A stretch of DNA of 8,753 nucleotides, taken from Chloroflexota bacterium (GTDB lineage Bacteria; Chloroflexota; Dehalococcoidia; Lucifugimonadales; JADFKI01). The translations under genes and the position numbers were made by a program. The notes beneath the pieces were generated by a model. It was given only the letters and a program-made list of their open reading frames with translations. It ran no database searches and was not told where the DNA came from. Numbering within the stretch: position 1 is the stretch's first letter; each line of letters begins with the position of its first letter. This document shows, in pieces, positions 1 through 5,778 of this stretch. The stretch lies in NCBI GenBank assembly GCA_009838595.1, contig VXRI01000228.1, positions 1 to 8,753 of the forward strand. The letters are read 5' to 3'.

Positions 1-226
1 GGATATGGTTTACGCTTATTCATGCTGCTATTTTAACACTTCTCAGACACCCTCTGAATTGGGTGATGGCTGTATCCTATCGCAGCAAATCTTACCTCGC
101 CTTCACGCTCAATCTGCCGGTTCGTTGCTGTGTTCTATTCAAAATCGTTCACGACTTCAAAATCAGTTTTGCGCTGGCAATGTTGGCAAGACGCTTCGTT
201 TCGTCCCATTCGCGCTTGATTTCCAT
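1..226 (-). pseudogene. brnT: decayed BrnT-family toxin gene, running off the left edge
   Basis: Reading the minus strand from an ATG at 226-224 gives MEIKREWDETKRLANIA, which fits the start of BrnT ribonuclease toxins (F/W-D-E-x-K-x-x-x-N-I). The frame is lost near 173-176, where one base appears to be missing. In the shifted frame the protein continues as TDFEVVNDFE, a TAG at 137-135, NTATNRQIEREGEVRF and AAIGYSHHP, then a TAA at 35-33. BrnT proteins have F-D-W-x-T-A, then D/E-x-G-E-x-R-F and A-I-G in this order, so the TAG probably replaced a TGG tryptophan codon. The end, NSSMNKRKPY, resembles the basic C-terminal segment of BrnT. An in-frame ATG at 247-245 is an alternative start. A BrnA antitoxin would normally lie just downstream, beyond position 1. 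It cannot encode a working protein as it stands. The assignment is from recalled family motifs. Confidence 0.72.
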
Positions 227-234
227 CCGTGTAT

Positions 235-240
235 TATAAT
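235..240 (+). promoter_or_regulatory. candidate -10 box for the binding-protein gene
   Basis: A perfect TATAAT lies 59 nt upstream of the ATG at 300. No convincing -35 box sits 16-18 nt before it; TTGATT at 216-221 is too close. The ATTATAAT octamer is its own reverse complement, so direction is not proven. Confidence 0.3.
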
Positions 241-285
241 CACGCATGCGATTCACGCGGCGTCAGTGATGTTCAAATTATTCCT

Positions 286-294
286 AGGAAGGAG
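286..294 (+). promoter_or_regulatory. strong ribosome binding site
   Basis: AGGAAGGAG ends 5 nt before the ATG at 300. An in-frame TAG at 285-287 immediately before it excludes any longer N-terminus, so this site fixes the start of a protein that has no signal peptide. Confidence 0.8.
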
Positions 295-299
295 CCAAA

Positions 300-1226
300 A
301 TGCAAAGACCACCACGCCTGCGGCTGATGGACACTTACCGCAATCTGTTTTATACGCCAATCTACTCTGCGGTTGCGGGTGGTTTTTTGTATGCGGAAGG
401 GCTTGATGTACTGTTTGGCACGGTGCCTGCCGATCGCGCTCCGTTCGATATGCTGCGTCAGGGTGAGGCGGATATTATTCAGACGGGCATAAGCCGCAGC
501 CTGATGGCGCTCGACGATGGCGAAGATGACGCGCCGCTGCACATCGCAGAGATTAACCGTGGCGATGGCTTTTTTCTCGTCAGCAGGACTCCGACGAATA
601 CTTGGCAGTGGAACGAACTCGAAGGCGCGCGCGTCATACCTATCGGCTTTACGCCGGTGCCGCTAACATCGCTGACCGCGGCGCTGCGTAAGCGTGGGGT
701 GAACATCGACAACATCACAATGCTCACGGGCTTGTCCGCCGCCGACGCGCTCGCCGCATTCCGCAACGGCGATGCCGACTACATACACATGCCAAATCCG
801 CAGGCGCAGACGCTCATCGAAGAAGGGGCAGGTTATCTCGCCGCTTCGCTAGGCAGCGAGCACGGATACTTATGTTACAGCTCGTTCGCCGCAATTCCTG
901 CGTTTGTCGAAGCGCAGCCCGACATCGTGCAGCGTTTCGTGCGCGGATTCTACAAGGCGCAGCGGTGGCTTGCATCGGCAGATGCCGCAGCCGTTGCAGA
1001 GCGAGTCAAGCCATTCTTCCCGGACGCTACGGACTCGGTGCTGCAGGCGAGCATCTCGCAGTACAAAGCGCTAGGCACATGGGCGGATACGCCGGAAATA
1101 GGCGTTGACGGGTACGACGCGATGCGCCAAGTATTGATAGACGGCGGCATTGTGCGCGGGCGACATCCGTATGAGCGGCTGGTGCGGACCGAATTTGCGG
1201 CGCGGGCGATGGCGGAGTCGGAATAA
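300..1226 (+). CDS. NMT1/THI5-like substrate-binding-fold protein without signal peptide
   Basis: A 308-residue protein with the layout of the SsuA/THI5/NMT1 class of periplasmic binding proteins. Near the N-terminus is an RNLFYTPIYSAVAGGFLYAEGLDV-like stretch (family pattern: a ligand-loop region, then G-x-x-x-x-E-G-L-D-V). A GEADI motif at about residues 55-59 and a second G-D-A-D-Y near 157-161 follow, as in the two lobes of this fold. The family usually captures small organic ligands for an ABC importer or, in THI5, acts as a pyrimidine synthase. The cysteine-rich motif of THI5 is absent, so that enzyme role is unlikely. There is no signal peptide or lipobox, and the start is fixed by a strong ribosome binding site and an in-frame stop just upstream. 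No permease or ATPase gene lies nearby. It may act in the cytoplasm as a ligand sensor or enzyme. The ligand is unknown. Confidence 0.75.
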   Translation: MQRPPRLRLMDTYRNLFYTPIYSAVAGGFLYAEGLDVLFGTVPADRAPFDMLRQGEADIIQTGISRSLMALDDGEDDAPLHIAEINRGDGFFLVSRTPTNTWQWNELEGARVIPIGFTPVPLTSLTAALRKRGVNIDNITMLTGLSAADALAAFRNGDADYIHMPNPQAQTLIEEGAGYLAASLGSEHGYLCYSSFAAIPAFVEAQPDIVQRFVRGFYKAQRWLASADAAAVAERVKPFFPDATDSVLQASISQYKALGTWADTPEIGVDGYDAMRQVLIDGGIVRGRHPYERLVRTEFAARAMAESE

Positions 1227-1275
1227 CGCGCATTACAGATAACCGGCGTCTGTATGTCTGTATGAGGATATATCG

Positions 1276-1316
1276 CCCCATCCTAACCTACCCAACCTAC
1301 CCTCTCAATGGGAATA
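1276..1316. repeat. degenerate copy of a dispersed intergenic repeat
   Basis: CCCCATCCTAACCT at 1276-1289 matches CCCCTTTCTAACCT at 7073-7086 at 12 of 14 positions, and both are followed by a C-rich stretch and TCAATGG. This copy has lost most of its inverted arms. It lies in the 137-nt gap before the oxidoreductase gene. That gap otherwise holds only a tandem TCTGTATG pair at 1249-1264 and no clear promoter or terminator. Confidence 0.4.
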
Positions 1317-1363
1317 GATTCTTGACTTCGCTGGTTTGTAAACGCAAGACAGGCTGTGGACGC

Positions 1364-2083
1364 ATGAAGATATCGGTTAGAATCGCTGAAATACAGGATA
1401 TTTCGCCTACGGTGAAGGCGTTCGTGCTGGATTTGCAGGGGCAGGAGTTCTCGTTCTTTGCAGGACAATGGATTGACTGCTTTGTGGAGATAAACGGGCG
1501 TACGGAAGTCGCAGGGTACTCGATTACATCGTCGCCGACCGTAGTGGGGTGGTTTTCGATTGCGGTGAAGCTGGTGGGCGATAATACGGTCACCGATTAT
1601 ATGCATGAGCAGGCAACGGTTGGCGAAACGCTGGTCGTGGATGGTGGACAGGGCGAGTTTTACTTTGATCCTGCGGCTGCGAGTGGTGGCAGCGATAGTT
1701 CAATCGCGCTTATTGCGGGCGGCATTGGGATAACGCCGATTGCCGGCATCGTGCGGTTTATGGACAAGTTCGCGCCGGATGTCTCTGCCACGCTGCTTTA
1801 CAGCGCGAGTGCGCCCGCGGAGCTACTGTTTCGTGAGGAGTTTGAGGCGATTGCCACACGCAATCCGCAGTTTCACAATTATTTCACGGTTACGCGGTCG
1901 GCGGGAGAACTGTGGGATGGCAATGTCGGAAGAATCGATGCCGATATGCTGCTAGGCGCTGGCGTGGATGGCGACACGCGCTGTTACATCTGTGGGCCGC
2001 CTGCAATGATACGCGACATCGCCGACGCATTGCGGGAAATCGGTGTGCCGGATGAGCGCATCATCTACGAGCAGTGGTGGTGA
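1364..2083 (+). CDS. OXNAD1-like FAD/NAD(P)H oxidoreductase
   Basis: A 239-residue ferredoxin-NADP+ reductase-fold protein. The FAD-binding barrel covers about residues 1-105, with AGQWIDCFVEI at 33-43 and AGYSITSSP at 50-58. The NAD(P)-binding half follows, with IAGGIGITPI at 117-126 and CYICGPPAMI at 207-216, and the chain ends in YEQWW. The order of motifs, the GYS version of the flavin motif and the aromatic C-terminus fit the OXNAD1 subgroup. Such proteins move electrons between NAD(P)H and an acceptor through FAD. No 2Fe-2S domain is attached, so the partner must be a separate protein. The frame stays open back to 1262, but the ATG at 1364 matches the family N-terminus and the upstream residues look non-coding. 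Its ribosome binding site is weak. It converges on the four-cysteine gene, only 20 nt away. The physiological partner is unknown. Confidence 0.85.
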   Translation: MKISVRIAEIQDISPTVKAFVLDLQGQEFSFFAGQWIDCFVEINGRTEVAGYSITSSPTVVGWFSIAVKLVGDNTVTDYMHEQATVGETLVVDGGQGEFYFDPAAASGGSDSSIALIAGGIGITPIAGIVRFMDKFAPDVSATLLYSASAPAELLFREEFEAIATRNPQFHNYFTVTRSAGELWDGNVGRIDADMLLGAGVDGDTRCYICGPPAMIRDIADALREIGVPDERIIYEQWW

Positions 2084-2103
2084 CCCGGGAAATTAGAGCA
2101 ATC

Positions 2104-2352
2104 CTAGACGTCCCAAGCACTGCGGTAGTCTAGCTTGTCGTCGCCGGTGCAGATGAACAGTTCGCCGACGGGGACTTTGCGGTCTTGGTTGCGACAGCCG
2201 AATTTGGCAGTGCAGCGGTCTTGCACATTCTTGTACGGGCAGCGCCACTGCGACACCTCTGTCACCGTGTCCGACATGCCACGAAAAATGGCGTCAAGGC
2301 GCGACAGGCTGGCGCGGTAGCGTGCCTTATCAACGGGCTGTTCATTCGCCAT
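2104..2352 (-). CDS. small four-cysteine protein downstream of the corrinoid gene
   Basis: An 82-residue protein that I cannot assign to a named family. Its C-terminal half holds four cysteines in the pattern C-x8-C-x5-C-x14-C, in the stretches WRCPYKNVQDRC, TAKFGCRNQ and GELFICTGDD, and it ends LDYRSAWDV. Four ordered cysteines suggest an iron-sulfur cluster or structural zinc, but no classical ferredoxin CxxCxxC is present. The N-terminal half is probably helical. The chosen ATG at 2352 has GGATGG 7 nt upstream. A GTG at 2367 would add five residues but has no ribosome binding site. The gene starts 43 nt after the corrinoid-protein stop on the same strand with no terminator between, so the two are probably cotranscribed. 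Open frames on the opposite strand lack any family feature and are taken as shadows. It may support redox handling of the corrinoid, but that is inferred only from position. Confidence 0.7.
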   Translation of the reverse strand: MANEQPVDKARYRASLSRLDAIFRGMSDTVTEVSQWRCPYKNVQDRCTAKFGCRNQDRKVPVGELFICTGDDKLDYRSAWDV

Positions 2353-2395
2353 AGTTATACCATCCACATATAGGGAGTGACGATTCAGGTTATGC

Positions 2396-3157
2396 TTAAT
2401 CCAACGCCGTTGCCATTTCCACGGACTCGCCTATGCCCACGAATGCCTTGGCGAGATCGACGCATGCCATCGCGTTTTCACCATATCCATCTGCGCCCAT
2501 GTCGTCCGCGAATTCTTGTCTAACGGGTGCGCCACCCACCATAATTTTCGCCATGTCGCGCAGCCCATACTCCTCGAACGCTTCGATGGTCCTGCCCATA
2601 TTCGGCATCGTGGTCGTCAGCAACGCGGACATGCCCAGCACATCCGCTTCATGTTCCATCACCGCGTCGATGAACTCGTCCGGCTTGGTGTCAACACCGA
2701 GGTCGTGCACGATGAACCCGGCGCCGCGCAGCATCATGATGCACAGATTCTTGCCGATGTCGTGCAGGTCGCCTTTCACCGTGCCCATAACAATTGTACC
2801 GACGGGCTCTATGCCGGACGCCGACAGGATAGGCTCGATGTATGCCATGCCTGCCTTCATCGCGCGCGCCGCAACCAGGACTTCCGGCACGAAGATTATG
2901 TTATCGCGAAACTTGATTCCGACCACAGCCATGCCGGAAATCAAGCCATCGTCAAGCACATCGTTGGCGGAATAGCCGTCCGCGAGCGCTTGTTGCGTCA
3001 GACGATCAACTTCGAGGTGCGCCCCCACGATGAGGTTGTATGCGATGTCGTGCATCAGCGGGTCGGTTTCTTCAAACAGCCCGTGGATGTGCTTGACCTC
3101 GAACGGCTTGGTAACCCATTGCAATTCCTGTTCCAAGCCATCGTTATGTATGGGCAT
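2396..3157 (-). CDS. corrinoid (B12-binding) methyl-carrier protein, MtaC/MtbC-like
   Basis: A 253-residue corrinoid protein of the methyltransferase type. Residues 30-115 form the helical cap domain, recognisable by GMAVVGIKF at 75-83 and FVPEVLVAARAMKAGM at 89-104. Residues 118-240 are the Rossmann-like cobalamin domain. The signature DLHDIGKN (130-137) supplies His132 as the lower ligand to cobalt. SALLTTTM (177-184) and VGGAPV (207-212) complete the nucleotide-tail pocket. Such proteins accept a methyl group from a substrate-specific methyltransferase and pass it to a second methyltransferase. About 27 residues precede the cap. The ATG at 3157 has AAAGGTG upstream at good spacing. The four-cysteine gene follows closely, and the MtaA-like gene lies upstream on the same strand. 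The substrate is unknown because no MttB/MtaB-type partner is in the window. Confidence 0.92.
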   Translation of the reverse strand: MPIHNDGLEQELQWVTKPFEVKHIHGLFEETDPLMHDIAYNLIVGAHLEVDRLTQQALADGYSANDVLDDGLISGMAVVGIKFRDNIIFVPEVLVAARAMKAGMAYIEPILSASGIEPVGTIVMGTVKGDLHDIGKNLCIMMLRGAGFIVHDLGVDTKPDEFIDAVMEHEADVLGMSALLTTTMPNMGRTIEAFEEYGLRDMAKIMVGGAPVRQEFADDMGADGYGENAMACVDLAKAFVGIGESVEMATALD

Positions 3158-3171
3158 CGGTGTACACCTTT

Positions 3172-3207
3172 CAGTTTGTTAGTAAATCAGCCGATCAGAC
3201 TGTTAGT
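3172..3207 (-). repeat. direct repeats in the corrinoid-gene leader (possible operator)
   Basis: CAGTTTGTTAGT at 3172-3183 and CAGACTGTTAGT at 3196-3207 match at 10 of 12 positions with a 24-nt period. They lie between the candidate promoter and the ribosome binding site of the corrinoid gene, where a regulator could bind in two adjacent sites. No cobalamin riboswitch features were recognised. Confidence 0.4.
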
Positions 3208-3227
3208 TTGGTCGATTGCGTTACATG

Positions 3228-3236
3228 ATTTTATCA
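3228..3236 (-). promoter_or_regulatory. candidate extended -10 promoter of the corrinoid operon
   Basis: The minus strand reads TGATAAAAT (TGn plus TAAAAT, 5 of 6 matches to TATAAT), about 71 nt before the corrinoid ATG. The only -35-like box, TTGTAG at 3259-3254, is 20 nt away, too far to be convincing. It would let the corrinoid and four-cysteine genes be transcribed apart from the upstream methyltransferase gene. Confidence 0.35.
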
Positions 3237-3372
3237 GGAATAAGTTGTGCGTTCTACAATGGCGTTGTCTAGCCGGCATTGTCTAGTCGATAGGCACATT
3301 AGCAATCAGCGAATGGTGGCATGTCCTTAATCGTAATCTAAAATCATTGTGCGCAAGCCAGTTCACGACTTT

Positions 3373-3401
3373 AGATTTCTCGCTTCACTCGAAATGACAG
3401 G
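3373..3401. repeat. dispersed intergenic repeat element
   Basis: The segment AGATTTCTCGCTTCACTC followed by GAAATGACAGG is a widely dispersed intergenic motif, as recalled from many environmental genomes. ATTTC and GAAAT form short inverted arms. It lies 25 nt past the stop of the MtaA-like gene on the minus strand, so its hairpin could protect the transcript end, but it has no T-run of a classical terminator. Confidence 0.45.
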
Positions 3402-3425
3402 AAAACGGCGAAGTGTCAGCGCGCC

Positions 3426-4460
3426 CTATTCATGGGCGGCGTGCCACTCCTTCACGGCGCGGGGGATTTCCATCAGGTTCTCCAGCTTCGTCGCAAGCGG
3501 TATCGCGCACTCCGGCGCGACCAGCTGTACACCGGCGTCCAGACAGCGATGCACCTCTTCGCGCACTTCGGCGGGCCCCCGTGCGTACAGCGTTTCAGGA
3601 TTGTTGATGTTCCCCACCAGATTGATCCCGCCGTCCACCGCTTCCATCGCCGCGTGCGGGTCGTTCTTGGAATCAAAGTGGAACGCCGCCATACCCGTCT
3701 TCGCTATCCACGGCATCCTGTCAAGTGTGTTGCCGCAGATGTGCAAAATCAACGGTACATCCAGCCGCTCCTCCATCTCCTTGTGTATATCCAGCAGGAA
3801 TCGGTGGTAGTATTCGCCGCTGACCAGATCGCCGGTAGCGTGGTCGGGGAATGTGAGCGCGTCTGCGCCGGCGTCTATCTGCGCCTGCCCGAACAGCACG
3901 GAGATTTCCTTCAGTGCGTCCAAGCAGCGCACTGTCATATCAGGGTCGTCGACGGTCATGAGCAGAAAAGTTTCCACGCCGAACACATGGTACGCGAGCG
4001 TCCACGGTCCCATCGTCTTGCCGATAACCGCAACTTCGTCTCCGAATTCTTCTTTCAGCAGACTAATGGAGCGCGTTATTGTGAGGTTGTCCGGATGCTC
4101 CAAGAAGCCCTTCGGGATGTGAATGTCGTCCAAACCCTTCCATATCGGGTTGACCATTCGCACGGTGGGCCAGTTGTCCTTTTCTTCCCACTGCATCTCG
4201 CAGCCGAGCGCGGCTGATTCTTGGATGATGGTGAAATACGGCATTACGGCGTCGAAGCCTAGCTCGGTGTAGCCGGTAGCGGCGAGACGCGCGGCGAGTT
4301 CGGGATCGCGGCAGGCGTCCGGGAACGGCGCGTCCACTAAGTCCATAAGTTCGACAGTCGCCACATTTGTTGGATTAGCGACGGGCGTGCGATCGACAGG
4401 CAAACCCGCAAGCGCGTTCATCACCCGCTCTCGAGGGGTCATGGTTTCGATTAGTGCCAT
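3426..4460 (-). CDS. uroporphyrinogen decarboxylase/MtaA-family corrinoid methyltransferase
   Basis: A 344-residue protein of the UroD superfamily (MtaA/MtbA/CmuA branch), of typical length and with a TIM-barrel pattern. It opens with MTPRERVMNALAGLPVDR (7-24), the classic family start. GKTMGPWTLA (147-156) and FPDHATGDLVS (204-214) follow. LHICGNT contributes His240 and Cys242, and APECAIP contributes Cys318. This H-x-C-x75-C set is the zinc site that binds the thiol acceptor in MtaA-type enzymes, so methyl transfer is far more likely than heme synthesis. It would move a methyl group between a corrinoid protein, presumably the one encoded downstream, and a thiol or folate. The ATG at 4460 has AGGAG 8 nt upstream. 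A 268-nt gap with a repeat separates it from the corrinoid gene. Whether it acts on the substrate or on the final acceptor cannot be told from sequence. Confidence 0.88.
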   Translation of the reverse strand: MALIETMTPRERVMNALAGLPVDRTPVANPTNVATVELMDLVDAPFPDACRDPELAARLAATGYTELGFDAVMPYFTIIQESAALGCEMQWEEKDNWPTVRMVNPIWKGLDDIHIPKGFLEHPDNLTITRSISLLKEEFGDEVAVIGKTMGPWTLAYHVFGVETFLLMTVDDPDMTVRCLDALKEISVLFGQAQIDAGADALTFPDHATGDLVSGEYYHRFLLDIHKEMEERLDVPLILHICGNTLDRMPWIAKTGMAAFHFDSKNDPHAAMEAVDGGINLVGNINNPETLYARGPAEVREEVHRCLDAGVQLVAPECAIPLATKLENLMEIPRAVKEWHAAHE

Positions 4461-4508
4461 GATGTGGTCTCCTGTTTGTTACTTCGGATTTTGGAGATAG
4501 ATTGAGTT

Positions 4509-4517
4509 ATTCTACCA
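4509..4517 (-). promoter_or_regulatory. candidate extended -10 promoter of the MtaA-like gene
   Basis: The minus strand reads TGGTAGAAT (TGn plus TAGAAT), about 49 nt before the ATG at 4460. It overlaps the stop codon of the DUF433-like gene. No good -35 box is seen, so this is a weak call. Confidence 0.22.
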
Positions 4518-4697
4518 GTAGAATGTGTACAGATTGTATCCTTCGTCCAAGTATGTGAAGAGATACTGCACCGGCACATCAGTCCCTTCGAAAACGGTAC
4601 CGTCCTCCGGCACATCGGCGAGGTCAACGGGCGGGCGGCGAGCTTCGCCTGAGTCCATAACGCCTTCTCTCGCTTCAGTTGTGCTTGCCTGCGTCAT
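4512..4697 (-). CDS. truncated DUF433-like protein
   Basis: A 61-residue protein. Its second half, VFEGTDVPVQYLFTYLDEG and then YNLYTF, matches the DUF433 core pattern V-F-x-G-T-x-V-P-V-x-x-L-x-x-Y-L-x-x-G-x-x-L-x-x-F. DUF433 proteins are small helix-turn-helix-like proteins often paired with DUF5615 as presumed antitoxin and toxin. Here the chain stops three residues after that pattern (F-Y-W-stop), where intact members continue with another helix. No continuation is found in the other frames before the next gene. The first 30 residues are rich in Ser, Thr, Glu and Pro and look disordered. The start at 4697 has a weak AGGG. An internal ATG at 4658 with GAGAAGG upstream is equally possible. 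No DUF5615 partner is present. It may be a decaying fragment. Confidence 0.5.
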   Translation of the reverse strand: MTQASTTEAREGVMDSGEARRPPVDLADVPEDGTVFEGTDVPVQYLFTYLDEGYNLYTFYW

Positions 4698-4715
4698 GAC
4701 GCCCTATCTTATCGG

Positions 4716-4790
4716 TCAATCCGCCAGTTCCATCAGTCTGGGACCGAATACTTCCTTGAATTTCAGAAGGCGGTCAACCATCCAGTCACT
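4716..4790 (-). pseudogene. orphan C-terminal tail of a second DUF4268 copy
   Basis: Out of frame with the DUF4268 gene and overlapping its stop codon, the minus strand encodes SDWMVDRLLKFKEVF followed by GPRLMELAD and a TGA at 4718-4716. This matches the tail of the neighbouring gene (WMENTLVKFRDVFDPR, residues 296-311): 9 of 16 residues are identical and most others conservative. The nucleotide sequences have diverged well beyond a recent duplication. It looks like the last piece of a former tandem paralogue whose body was deleted. The stretch 4698-4715 just beyond it leads into the DUF433-like gene. Confidence 0.6.
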
Positions 4791-5748
4791 CTTGGGAGGA
4801 TGCGAAGCCTTCAATCCTCGGGTCGAACACATCCCTGAACTTCACCAATGTGTTCTCCATCCACTGTTTCGTAACTTCCAGAACTTCCGGGTCGTCATCG
4901 ATTGAGGAGGATTCTCGGTCGGTGAAGATGCTATTCATTGACTTGTCCGTCCGTATGCTCCAATTTAGATGCAAACCAGCCTCAGATTCGATTGCTTCCT
5001 TGTCACTCTCCAAGAATTCAAGCAAAGCCACATCATCCCATACAGTAAGCCCTACCCTAGCTTTTGGTCCCTCTCGCTTATTGTTCTGCAATGATACAGA
5101 ATAATGCTTGCCATCCTCAGGAGATTTGAATGAAGCATGCGAGACGGTTTGGCTTCTGTCATTGCGCGTAAAGTCATGCCGCTCTTCCATACGCTCCGCT
5201 ATGGAATTGTAAAACGCGCGAGCTTTGGCGCCCCTCTCCGAAATGGTGTGTTGAGAAACTCTTACTTCACCCTTTTGCCAGTCATTTGGTGAGACGACAA
5301 CATTGAAAATCGGGGCTGGGAGCGAATCCCCTATTCTCCAAAGTTCTACTTTGACACCAAAGTATCGAGGATACTCCCCAGTGCTGTGGTTCAGGAAATC
5401 TAGCGCCGCCCTATGTTCGTCCCTGAAATCCTCGGCAATCCACACGACAACAGACGCTTCCAATCCACCTGCATAGGTGAGTAATTGCCCAAGGTGTCTA
5501 TGGTCAGTAGAGCCGAACTGATTCTCGACAACCACAAGATTGTCGGTTCGCAAGTCGCGCGCTTGTATATCAAGAGAGTATGCTCCGACAGGCGCTTCAA
5601 TCTGCACAAGTTGCAGTTCCAATCCCAATTCCGCGCCCAGCTTGTCAAGATTATCGCCAAGCCAAGGTGTGAAGTGGCCAGGTTCGCTCGGCCATACTTC
5701 CCGTATGTCCACCTTCTCGATTGTCCCCAATTCCTGCGCCGTGGTCAT
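4786..5748 (-). CDS. DUF4268 protein with a nuclease-like N-terminal domain
   Basis: A 320-residue protein. The N-terminal part has VWPSEPGHFTPWLGDNLD (18-35), then YSLDIQARD (57-65) and VVVENQFGSTDHRHLGQLL (72-90). Asp60, the Glu75-x-Gln77 pair and the following Q-L-L-T-Y match the spacing of a PD-(D/E)xK nuclease-like core in which Lys is replaced by Gln. The middle has YFGVKVELWRIGDS (129-142). Residues from about 171 to 311 form the DUF4268 domain, ending in a W-M-x3-L-x-K-F-x2-V-F tail. Such proteins occur as solitary genes among accessory DNA, and a role in DNA restriction or repair is suspected but not shown. The start at 5748 has GAGGG 5 nt upstream. Base composition looks less GC-rich than the neighbours, which may mean horizontal transfer. 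The gene follows the repeat-motif protein gene by 77 nt. Confidence 0.8.
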   Translation of the reverse strand: MTTAQELGTIEKVDIREVWPSEPGHFTPWLGDNLDKLGAELGLELQLVQIEAPVGAYSLDIQARDLRTDNLVVVENQFGSTDHRHLGQLLTYAGGLEASVVVWIAEDFRDEHRAALDFLNHSTGEYPRYFGVKVELWRIGDSLPAPIFNVVVSPNDWQKGEVRVSQHTISERGAKARAFYNSIAERMEERHDFTRNDRSQTVSHASFKSPEDGKHYSVSLQNNKREGPKARVGLTVWDDVALLEFLESDKEAIESEAGLHLNWSIRTDKSMNSIFTDRESSSIDDDPEVLEVTKQWMENTLVKFRDVFDPRIEGFASSQE

Positions 5749-5778
5749 CTCAACCCTCTATCCTGCATATCTTTATAT

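Noticed and set aside
5..406. 133-codon plus-strand open frame covering the left end
   Set aside because: It overlaps the start of the well-supported binding-protein gene in another frame, has no ribosome binding site and no family pattern, and lies opposite the BrnT remnant.
300..1226. Binding-protein gene as a THI5 pyrimidine synthase
   Set aside because: The cysteine-rich motif of THI5 enzymes is absent, so only the fold-level assignment is kept.
2516..3286. Long plus-strand open frame (256 codons) opposite the corrinoid gene
   Set aside because: It is antisense to a gene with complete B12-binding motifs; its His- and Arg-rich composition is what the reverse of such a gene yields.
3265..3286. 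TTGTCTAG repeated at 3265-3272 and 3279-3286
   Set aside because: Only 8 bases long and not placed near a promoter that I can support; chance is an adequate explanation.
147..3371. 11-base match GTTCACGACTT at 147-157 and 3361-3371
   Set aside because: Several 11-base matches are expected by chance in a window of this size, and the flanks do not align.
3432..4217. 261-codon plus-strand open frame opposite the MtaA-like gene
   Set aside because: The opposite strand has the full zinc-site motifs and a good ribosome binding site; this frame shows no recognisable motif.
3426..4460. True uroporphyrinogen decarboxylase (hemE)
   Set aside because: The H-x-C...C zinc-site residues and the adjacent corrinoid gene point to the methyltransferase branch instead.
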